Source: PGYR01 sp040264895 (GTDB lineage Bacteria; Bacteroidota; Ignavibacteria; Kapaibacteriales; UBA2268). Taken from it: DNA of 5,356 bases. The first letter of the stretch is position 1; every line of letters starts with the position of its first letter. A program made the position numbers and the translations under genes. Where the stretch lies: positions 1 through 5,356 of the forward strand of contig JBDQHL010000080.1 in the NCBI GenBank assembly GCA_040264895.1, read 5' to 3'. Below are positions 1 to 5,356 of the stretch, one piece after another. The notes under the pieces were generated by a model. The model was not told where the DNA came from and made no database searches. It saw only the letters and a program-made list of their open reading frames with translations.

Positions 1-45
1 CAATTAAGTAATTCGGCTTTGTAATCTTAAGCTAATTGTAAAAGA

Positions 46-2031
46 TTATTCTTCTTCTTCTTTAGTTTCTTCTTTTGGCTCTTCAGCCTTTTCTTCCTTA
101 GCTTTTTCCTTCGGCTCTTCAGCTTTTTCTTCTACATTCTCTTCTTTCTTAGCTTTAGGTTTATCTTTTGTTTTAGACTCAACCGTGTTGCTATTAAGAA
201 CAGAAGTTTCTCTTAAGAAATCTTCAATCTCTTCAGGAGTTGCTTGTTGAACAGATTCTAGAGTGTATTTCTCAGCATTTGGAACTGGATGCTTCTTATT
301 GTAAGCCTCAATTTCATCTGCTTGTTTGTGTCTTAGTGCTTCCACTACAGACAATACAATTTTCTTAGATTCTTTATCAAATTCAACAACTCTTAGAGGT
401 AATAAATCACCTGGTTTGAAGTAATCGCTGATAGTTTTAACTGGTGCAAAAGATAATTGTGAAACAGGAACGAAACCGTCAACACCGTCAGGTAATTCTA
501 CGATAACACCTTTTTCAATTATTCTTTCAATCTTAGCTTCAGTTTCAGAATCAACACCATAAGAATTCTCGAAAGTATCCCAAGGGTTATCTAATACTTG
601 TTTGTGACCTAAAGCAATTCTTCTTTGGTCAGAATCAATACTAAGTACAGTTACTCCTAACTTGTCATTTTTCTTAACGAATTCTCCAGGGTGGCGAATT
701 TTCTTAGTCCAAGATAAGTCACTTATGTGAACTAGTCCATCAACACCTGGCTCCAATTCTACGAATACACCAAAATTAGTTAAGTTTCTAACTATACCTT
801 CGTGCTTAGAATCTACTGGATATTTCTTCATTAAATCTTCCCAAGGATCTGGCTCTAATTGCTTCATTCCTAGGGCTAATTTTTTATCATCTTTATCTAT
901 ATTAAGTACAACAGCTTCTGCTTCTTGACCCATAGAAACCATTTGTGAAGGATGCTTAATGTGCTGAGTCCAGCTCATTTCACTAATGTGAATTAATCCT
1001 TCTATACCTTTTTCTATTTCAATAAAAGCACCGTAATCAGTTAAGCTAACTACTTTACCAGTTACTTTAGTACCTTCTTCGTATTTAGCACCAATACTTT
1101 CCCAAGGGTGTTCAGTAAGTTGCTTCATACCTAATGAAATTCTCTTTCTTTCTCTGTCGTAATCTAAGATAACAACTTTAACAGTTTCATCTAAGTCAAC
1201 TACTTCAGATGGGTGTGATACACGACCCCAAGATAAATCAGTAATGTGAACTAAGCCATCTACACCACCCAAATCAACGAATACACCGAAATCAGAGATT
1301 GCTTTTACAGTACCTTCTAGTACCAAACCTTTATCTAAGTTAGACATGATTTCGTCTCTTTGTTCAGCTAGTTGCTCTTCTAGTAATACTTTGTGAGACA
1401 CTACTACGTTCTCATTAGGATGATTTACTTTTACAACTTTAACTTCAATATCGTTACCAACCCAAGCATCAAAATCTCTAACTGGTCTAACGTCGATTTG
1501 TGAACCAGGCAAGAATGCCTCGATACCCATTAAATCAACTACCATACCACCTTTGATTCTTCTTAGGATGTTAACAGTTGTTACTTTGCTATTCTCAAAC
1601 ATATCCATAATATCGTCCCAGATCTTCATAAAGTCTGCACGTCTTCTGGATAAAATTAGATTGCCACCCGAATCTTCAATATTTTCAATAAATACATCTA
1701 ATTGTTGACCAACTTCATAATTTTCTGAACCTATTAATTCAGCTCTTGGAATAATACCAACGGATTTGAACCCAATATCAACATGAACTTCGTCTTTGGT
1801 AATCTCTACAATCTTACCTTCAACTAATTCATCTTCTTTGATTTCGATTACAGACCCAGACGCCATCTTACCGTATTTGTCGTCATCTAAGTCTAAAAAA
1901 CTATCAAATCCTTTCTCCATAAGTTCAGTAACAGTAGGTTTGTCACTCTTCTTAGGTGCAGAAGCAGCTTGTTCTTGTACGTTTGCTACTTCTTCGTTTT
2001 TTTGTGATTCGTTCACAGCATTTTCTGCCAT
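46..2031 (-). CDS. rpsA: 30S ribosomal protein S1 (bS1), six S1 domains with acidic/lysine-rich C-terminal tail
   Basis: Ribosomal protein S1 binds mRNA on the small ribosomal subunit and helps unfold and load it during initiation. The 661-residue product has a low-complexity N-terminal extension (about 1-60), then six OB-fold S1 domains at roughly 67-131, 148-216, 235-305, 320-392, 405-478 and 492-565. Domains 3-5 are the most canonical, each with a G-V/A-F-V/I core, G(V/I)(D/E)GL(V/I)HI(S/T) and a closing ALG or SLG. Domains 1 and 2 are divergent, as in E. coli S1, where they anchor the protein to the ribosome. A Lys/Glu-rich tail (about 615-661) follows. It is longer than the 557-residue E. 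coli protein, mainly through the two ends. The ATG start is supported by GGAG six bases upstream. The gene follows a metabolic/glycan gene set rather than cmk, its usual proteobacterial neighbour. Identity is very secure; the function of the tail is unknown. Confidence 0.97.
   Translation of the reverse strand: MAENAVNESQKNEEVANVQEQAASAPKKSDKPTVTELMEKGFDSFLDLDDDKYGKMASGSVIEIKEDELVEGKIVEITKDEVHVDIGFKSVGIIPRAELIGSENYEVGQQLDVFIENIEDSGGNLILSRRRADFMKIWDDIMDMFENSKVTTVNILRRIKGGMVVDLMGIEAFLPGSQIDVRPVRDFDAWVGNDIEVKVVKVNHPNENVVVSHKVLLEEQLAEQRDEIMSNLDKGLVLEGTVKAISDFGVFVDLGGVDGLVHITDLSWGRVSHPSEVVDLDETVKVVILDYDRERKRISLGMKQLTEHPWESIGAKYEEGTKVTGKVVSLTDYGAFIEIEKGIEGLIHISEMSWTQHIKHPSQMVSMGQEAEAVVLNIDKDDKKLALGMKQLEPDPWEDLMKKYPVDSKHEGIVRNLTNFGVFVELEPGVDGLVHISDLSWTKKIRHPGEFVKKNDKLGVTVLSIDSDQRRIALGHKQVLDNPWDTFENSYGVDSETEAKIERIIEKGVIVELPDGVDGFVPVSQLSFAPVKTISDYFKPGDLLPLRVVEFDKESKKIVLSVVEALRHKQADEIEAYNKKHPVPNAEKYTLESVQQATPEEIEDFLRETSVLNSNTVESKTKDKPKAKKEENVEEKAEEPKEKAKEEKAEEPKEETKEEEE
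70..132 (-). repeat. Tandem coding repeat in the S1 tail (EEKAEEPKE, two copies)
   Basis: Two 27-base copies, at 106-132 and 70-96, start 36 bases apart and encode the same nonapeptide EEKAEEPKE (residues 634-642 and 646-654). They differ at three bases, all synonymous. The twelve-residue period, and further Lys/Glu-rich sequence on both sides, suggest a duplicated short unit in a disordered charged tail. Such tracts can expand or contract by slippage. Confidence 0.75.
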
Positions 2032-2037
2032 TTAGCT

Positions 2038-2041
2038 CTCC
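2038..2041 (-). promoter_or_regulatory. Ribosome binding site of rpsA (GGAG)
   Basis: GGAG lies six bases upstream of the rpsA ATG, directly after a run of seven T. This is a near-ideal Shine-Dalgarno spacing inside an unstructured A/T-rich stretch, and it fixes the start at 2031. A strong Shine-Dalgarno is notable if the host belongs to class Bacteroidia, where the anti-Shine-Dalgarno is largely sequestered on the ribosome. Confidence 0.75.
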
Positions 2042-2068
2042 AAAAAAATAAAATTTAGTTAAACAAAT

Positions 2069-2123
2069 GAATGTCAATAGATTAGCTTGCTATTGCATTC
2101 CTATTTACTTTGCCAATGCAAAG
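2069..2123 (-). promoter_or_regulatory. Structured rpsA leader: two inverted repeats, possible autoregulatory element
   Basis: Between the predicted promoter and the ribosome binding site are two inverted repeats, described in the transcript direction. Hairpin 1 (2123-2108) is CTTTGC, loop ATTG, GCAAAG: a perfect six-pair stem. Hairpin 2 (2100-2069) is GAATGCAATAG, a nine-base loop, then CTATTG-A-CATTC: eleven pairs with one bulged A. Neither is followed immediately by a U tract, so they do not look like terminators. E. coli rpsA is known to be autoregulated through a structured leader to which S1 binds; a similar role here is inference. Hairpin 1 starts close to the expected transcription start, so it may instead be a DNA operator. 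Confidence 0.5.
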
Positions 2124-2127
2124 GACA

Positions 2128-2158
2128 CAAAATTAACAATAATTATTATAATTACAAA
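2128..2158 (-). promoter_or_regulatory. Predicted Bacteroidota-type promoter of rpsA (-33 TTTG, -7 TAATTTTG)
   Basis: TTTG at 2158-2155 is followed after exactly 19 bases by TAATTTTG at 2135-2128. This matches the known Bacteroidota housekeeping consensus TTTG-N19-21-TAnnTTTG at all ten fixed positions. Transcription would start near 2120-2124, giving a leader of about 90 bases. The promoter begins four bases after the amidohydrolase stop codon, so it would let rpsA be expressed independently of the genes upstream. The region is AT-rich, which raises the chance of a false match, but the complete agreement with correct spacing is persuasive. Confidence 0.6.
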
Positions 2159-2161
2159 GTT

Positions 2162-3652
2162 TTATAGGTAGTTAGTTGGATTACCATCAGAAACAGTAGC
2201 TAGTATCTTTGTAGATTTGATTCTTGATTTATCAGTAAAATCATGATCTACAATGCATAAGTTCGCATAATTATCAACTACTAATCTATTTCTATTTCCA
2301 CCAACACCACTAGCATTGTGTGGTTCATAACAATACGCATCAAGTGATTCAGCAATTGAAATAGTTTCTTCTTCTTGCCAAGACTCTTGCTCATTTATTG
2401 GTATTCTGTTAACGAATGAATCTATTCCTAAAAATGGATTGTGTGATTCGATAGGGAAGTCAGAGCCTGCAATTAACTTAGCTCCATTTTTTGCTAATGA
2501 ATTCCATGGATAAGGGTACTTATAATCTGTTCCTAGTCTTTGGATTGCGATTTTCTTATCTGATGTGCAATGGATAGGTTGTACACTTGCATATACATCC
2601 AAGTGGTTGAATCTGTTCAAATCGTCTTTATTTATTAATTGCGAATGCTCTACTCTAAGTATATTAGTATAACCTTTTGACCTTATGAACTCGTAAGCAT
2701 CTAATACATTTCTATTTGCTTTGTCACCTATTGCATGAACTGCAATATCCCAACCAGCTTTGCAACCTTCTTCAGCTTTATGTGTTAAATCATTCACAGA
2801 AATTAATTCTAAACCCTGTGTATCCATATCATTATAGTTATTGATCATCAAAGCACCTCGGCTACCTAAAGCACCATCGGCGTAAAATTTTAAACCTTTT
2901 ATTATTAGGTTATTTCCGTGAAATGGTCTTGCTTGATGTCTTTTGTACTCATCATCGAAACCTCTGATATACTGTACTAGCCTTATTGGGATTTTATTTT
3001 CAGCATCTAATTCTTTGTAGGCAGGCAAATCTTCTAAATGAACATCCATATCGTGAACTTCTACAATTCCGTATTTTTTACATTCATTACAAGCATCAAG
3101 AATATATTTTTTAGTTAGATCAATACTTCTTGGTGGGATATTATCTCTTACTATCTCCATTGCGTTATCTAACAATAATCCATTGGGGTTACCATATAAA
3201 TCTTTTAAAATACTACCCCCATCTGGATCTGTTGTTGTCTTACTAATATTTGATAACTCTAATGCTTTTGAATTTACCCAAGCTGCGTGTCCGTCAACTC
3301 TAACTAAAAAGATAGGTACTTCTGAATTGATGTTGTCTAAATCTTCTTTACTTATCTTTTTATCATCCCAAAGTTCCTCGTTCCAACCTCTTCCAGTTAT
3401 CCAACCATCATTCAATTGAATTTTAGAAATCATATCTAAGACATGATTCTTGCTTTTAGCTTTCTCTAATCTAACTGTATTAAGGTTCTCACCTAGTCCA
3501 ATAATATGTGCATGTGCATCTACAATACCTGGTAGTATATACCCATCATATTTATTTTCTATCCCATTGATAGTAATAGAGGTAGTGTCTGAGTTTTCAA
3601 TCTTTGCTATCTTATCATTTTCTATAATAACTCTTAGTTTCTTAGCAACCAT
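2162..3652 (-). CDS. YtcJ-type metal-dependent amidohydrolase (Amidohydro_3 family)
   Basis: This is a predicted cytoplasmic metal-dependent hydrolase of the amidohydrolase superfamily; substrate unknown. Numbered from the ATG at 3652 (496 residues), it shows the metal-binding HxH at 47-49 (DAHAH), VDGHAAWVNS (119-128), the family signature FYADGALGSR (256-265), AVHAIGD (304-310, His306), RVEHSQ (333-338), SVQPIHCTSD (356-365) and the catalytic-Asp motif GSDFP (396-400, Asp398). No signal peptide is visible, unlike many secreted or lipoprotein relatives. A TTG at 3661 is in frame, but the AAGGAG at 3668-3663 lies one base from it and ten from the ATG, so the ATG is preferred. The N-terminal strand region before HxH is short for the family, and the usual C-terminal G-K-x-A-D-L motif is altered to NYANLCIVDHD. 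The gene overlaps the upstream glycosyltransferase by 11 bases, suggesting translational coupling. Family assignment is secure; substrate is not. Confidence 0.93.
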   Translation of the reverse strand: MVAKKLRVIIENDKIAKIENSDTTSITINGIENKYDGYILPGIVDAHAHIIGLGENLNTVRLEKAKSKNHVLDMISKIQLNDGWITGRGWNEELWDDKKISKEDLDNINSEVPIFLVRVDGHAAWVNSKALELSNISKTTTDPDGGSILKDLYGNPNGLLLDNAMEIVRDNIPPRSIDLTKKYILDACNECKKYGIVEVHDMDVHLEDLPAYKELDAENKIPIRLVQYIRGFDDEYKRHQARPFHGNNLIIKGLKFYADGALGSRGALMINNYNDMDTQGLELISVNDLTHKAEEGCKAGWDIAVHAIGDKANRNVLDAYEFIRSKGYTNILRVEHSQLINKDDLNRFNHLDVYASVQPIHCTSDKKIAIQRLGTDYKYPYPWNSLAKNGAKLIAGSDFPIESHNPFLGIDSFVNRIPINEQESWQEEETISIAESLDAYCYEPHNASGVGGNRNRLVVDNYANLCIVDHDFTDKSRIKSTKILATVSDGNPTNYL

Positions 3653-4478
3653 ATTTTTCAAACTCCTTGTACCAATCTACATCTTTCGAGAGAAAGTCTT
3701 TTTCTATGTGGGTAGCTCTAGCAGGTATAGCTTGTAGTAATAATCTCTTTTTTCCAAAGAATAGCTGTGGTGTTGTGAAATATATCATCTTTAGGTAAAA
3801 CTTGAAGAAAGGAAAGTTTGTAAATAGTAGTTTTAAAATTAGAGGTAAATTAAAAGCATTGAGCTTAGTCATTGATAACCATAATGATGCATCAAAATTC
3901 CTTTTCGTATAAGTGTCAAATATATGCTTAGTTTCTTTTAGGACTTGTTTTGTTGTCATAAATGTCATTGTAGTACTAGAACAATTAACCCACTTATTTC
4001 CATTTATTTCTCTGTAAACCTTTTTATAGTTGTGGAATTCTGTGTTGTAAGAGTCAGGATGATCATAAGGTGTTAGAAAGTCAACTCCTTTTGTTCCAGC
4101 TGCACTAACTAATACTTCAAATGCATCTTCCAAGTAGAAGTAATCGTCTTCAGCAAAGTATATATTTTCACTTTTATCTTGATTGAGCAGTAAATCCATT
4201 TGCAAATCAAAAGTTCCTGCATTACCAATTCCATCTTTCTCAATAAATTCGTAATCTAATCCTTCTAAAGTGTTTTCAAACATTGATTTATATTCTGCAG
4301 GGCAACCATCTAAAATGATGTAAATATATGCATTAACTTTCTTAACTGATTTATAAAAAGATTCTAAACACACTCTAGAAAGTTCTAACTTATCTTCCTG
4401 ATGGAAAGCTACTACTTTTGATACTAAAGGGTATATTCTATATGCAATTACTAATTCGTATTTCATTTTATTTCTCAT
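3642..4478 (-). CDS. Putative GT-A-type glycosyltransferase (unassigned family)
   Basis: This 278-residue protein is probably a nucleotide-sugar glycosyltransferase with a GT-A-like fold. The evidence is an opening strand ELVIAYRIYP (8-17), a second strand ending in IILDGCP (54-60), GNAGTF (85-90), and a metal-binding DxD-like motif FAEDDYFY (108-115, acidic residues 110-112). A conserved-looking FDASLW (195-200) and a late His in ATHIEKD (255-261) follow. Residues about 207-240 are rich in aromatic and aliphatic residues and may attach the enzyme to the inner membrane. No signal peptide or clear transmembrane helix is visible. The start ATG overlaps the upstream stop (ATGA). A second ATG four codons in (4466) is an alternative start, since no strong Shine-Dalgarno precedes the first. 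Context with a GT2 gene suggests surface glycan synthesis. I recognise the fold pattern but not a specific named family; donor and acceptor are unknown. Confidence 0.75.
   Translation of the reverse strand: MRNKMKYELVIAYRIYPLVSKVVAFHQEDKLELSRVCLESFYKSVKKVNAYIYIILDGCPAEYKSMFENTLEGLDYEFIEKDGIGNAGTFDLQMDLLLNQDKSENIYFAEDDYFYLEDAFEVLVSAAGTKGVDFLTPYDHPDSYNTEFHNYKKVYREINGNKWVNCSSTTMTFMTTKQVLKETKHIFDTYTKRNFDASLWLSMTKLNAFNLPLILKLLFTNFPFFKFYLKMIYFTTPQLFFGKKRLLLQAIPARATHIEKDFLSKDVDWYKEFEKYGC
3663..3668 (-). promoter_or_regulatory. Ribosome binding site of the amidohydrolase (AAGGAG), inside the upstream gene
   Basis: AAGGAG lies within the last codons of the glycosyltransferase gene, ten bases before the ATG at 3652. 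An alternative TTG at 3661 would be only one base away, too close for initiation, so this site decides the start. Its position inside the upstream frame suggests that ribosomes finishing the glycosyltransferase could reinitiate here. Confidence 0.65.
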
Positions 4479-5356
4479 CTATTATTTATGGCTTTTACGT
4501 AAAGCTTACAATTCTCACTTTTTGATTTGTTGCCTCTTACCGAATGGATCAAGGACAATAATTTAAAATAAACTAGTTCAATAGCAAAATAAACCTTATT
4601 TGTAAGCTCTGTTTCATGCTTTTTTAAGAATAATTCTTCACTACCAACTAGCATTTGAATACTCTTATAACTCATACCTTTATTTTCTTGTGAGCCCCCA
4701 CGATGGTGCACTACAACACTATTTGGTATTATGGAGCACTTTAATCCAGATAAGTGTGCTTTATAGCAGAAATCTACTTCTTCAGAATAAAAGAAATAAC
4801 TCTCATCAAAACCACCTAAGTCATTAAAAATATTTCTTTTAGTGCATAAAACAGCACCGTCGATATATTCCACTTTATAAGGCAGCTGATTAGCTCTCTT
4901 AAATTCCTTTTTCTTAGTCAATTGAACAAATTTCGTAATTCCCAGTAAATCAAAAAAAGCTCTTTTTTTAGAGGGGAAAAAACCAAATGATCTTTGAAAT
5001 CTACCACCTGGAAAAACTTGTTGAGGTCCACATATTGAGGCGTATTTAGATTTTATAACTTTTACTAACTCTTGTATAGAATTCTTTCTGTATATCACAT
5101 CAGCATTAGATAAAATCAAATAATCACCAGATGCATTTTTAGCACCTATATTAATTGCCTTAGCATAGCCAAAATTTTCACTATTTTCTTTAATTATGAC
5201 ATCAGGGAATAGTTGATTTATAACTTCTACAGTATTATCACTAGAGTTATTATCAACAATTATTATTTCTGGAATAAAATCATAGCATGTATAAATAATT
5301 GATTTTATACAATCTACAACATAATCTTTAGAGTTATACGAGATTATTATTATTGA
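4475..5356 (-). CDS. Glycosyltransferase family 2, rhamnosyltransferase-like (WbbL type), 5' end outside window
   Basis: The frame stays open to the window edge, giving 293 residues. It already begins inside the first GT2 strand (SIIIISYNS), so probably only a few N-terminal residues are missing. A TTG codon at 5119 is in frame, but starting there would discard the nucleotide-binding half and is rejected. Seen in order, numbered from the window edge: IIIVDNNSSD (31-40), NFGYAKAINIGA (61-72), the metal-binding LSNADV (82-87) in place of the common NPD, EYIDGAV (163-169), FDESYFFYSEEVDFC (183-197, catalytic-base region ExVD) and VVVHHRGGS (214-222). These are hallmarks of the inverting GT2 group that includes rhamnosyltransferases of O-antigen and cell-wall linker synthesis. 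It would act at the cytoplasmic membrane face on a lipid-linked glycan. Its stop overlaps the next start (ATGA), indicating an operon. The sugar donor cannot be told from sequence. Confidence 0.9.
   Translation of the reverse strand, partial: SIIIISYNSKDYVVDCIKSIIYTCYDFIPEIIIVDNNSSDNTVEVINQLFPDVIIKENSENFGYAKAINIGAKNASGDYLILSNADVIYRKNSIQELVKVIKSKYASICGPQQVFPGGRFQRSFGFFPSKKRAFFDLLGITKFVQLTKKKEFKRANQLPYKVEYIDGAVLCTKRNIFNDLGGFDESYFFYSEEVDFCYKAHLSGLKCSIIPNSVVVHHRGGSQENKGMSYKSIQMLVGSEELFLKKHETELTNKVYFAIELVYFKLLSLIHSVRGNKSKSENCKLYVKAINNR

Noticed and set aside
1..38. CAATTA/TAATTG inverted repeat after rpsA as a terminator
   Set aside because: The arms are only six A/T-rich pairs separated by 26 bases, with no GC-rich stem or following U run.
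1796..2035. Plus-strand open frame of 79 codons over the 5' end of rpsA
   Set aside because: It lies entirely antisense to a secure gene, has low-complexity Ser-rich translation and no recognisable motif.
2048..2077. TTGACA (2077-2072) with a weak TTTTAT (2053-2048) as a sigma-70 promoter for rpsA
   Set aside because: The TTGACA is part of the 3' arm of hairpin 2, the -10 matches poorly, and the start would fall on the Shine-Dalgarno itself.
2108..2123. Hairpin after the amidohydrolase as a rho-independent terminator
   Set aside because: The stem is short and the bases after it (TAAATAG) contain no U tract. It lies downstream of the predicted rpsA promoter.
2145..2150. TATAAT on the minus strand as a -10 box
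   Set aside because: There is no -35-like sequence at the right distance upstream. It falls within the spacer of the better -33/-7 match and is expected by chance in such AT-rich sequence.
3183..3419. Plus-strand open frame of 78 codons inside the amidohydrolase
   Set aside because: It is antisense to conserved amidohydrolase motifs and shows no independent coding evidence.
3450..3737. Plus-strand open frame of 95 codons with a hydrophobic translation
   Set aside because: It is antisense to the amidohydrolase N-terminus and the glycosyltransferase C-terminus. The hydrophobicity follows from the complementary strand's composition.
4475..5119. TTG at 5119 as the start of the GT2 gene
   Set aside because: The frame continues upstream to the window edge and encodes the canonical GT2 N-terminal motifs, so this codon is internal.

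Overview
The window is AT-rich and every convincing gene lies on the minus strand, so transcription runs from high to low coordinates. In that order it holds a glycosyltransferase family 2 gene cut by the window edge (4475-5356), a second putative glycosyltransferase (3642-4478), a YtcJ-type amidohydrolase (2162-3652), a 130-base intergenic region (2032-2161), and rpsA for ribosomal protein S1 (46-2031). The last 45 bases (1-45) lie downstream of the rpsA stop. I see no gene and no convincing hairpin-plus-U-tract terminator there.

The organism is probably a member of the Bacteroidota or a related FCB-group bacterium. This rests on the S1 sequence, which has six S1 domains and wording such as GIEAFLPGSQIDV close to Bacteroidota S1. 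It also rests on a promoter just upstream of rpsA that matches the Bacteroidota -33/-7 pattern (TTTG-N19-TAnnTTTG) at every fixed position. However, two of the starts carry clear Shine-Dalgarno sequences, which is uncommon in class Bacteroidia. A marine or deep-branching lineage (Balneolia/Rhodothermia, or Marinimicrobia) is therefore equally possible, and I cannot settle this from one window.

The first three genes look like one transcription unit. The two glycosyltransferase genes share an ATGA stop/start overlap, and the second overlaps the amidohydrolase by 11 bases, with the amidohydrolase's ribosome binding site inside the glycosyltransferase reading frame. The glycosyltransferases suggest surface polysaccharide or O-antigen-type glycan assembly at the cytoplasmic face of the membrane. 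Why a metal-dependent amidohydrolase is coupled to them is not clear from the sequence.

rpsA appears to be separately expressed. Its own promoter sits immediately after the amidohydrolase stop, followed by a leader of roughly 90 bases with two inverted repeats and a strong GGAG ribosome binding site. This leader is the most interesting element in the window and could be a site of S1 autoregulation. I found no CRISPR array, mobile element, tRNA, rRNA, defence system or clearly new multi-gene system.
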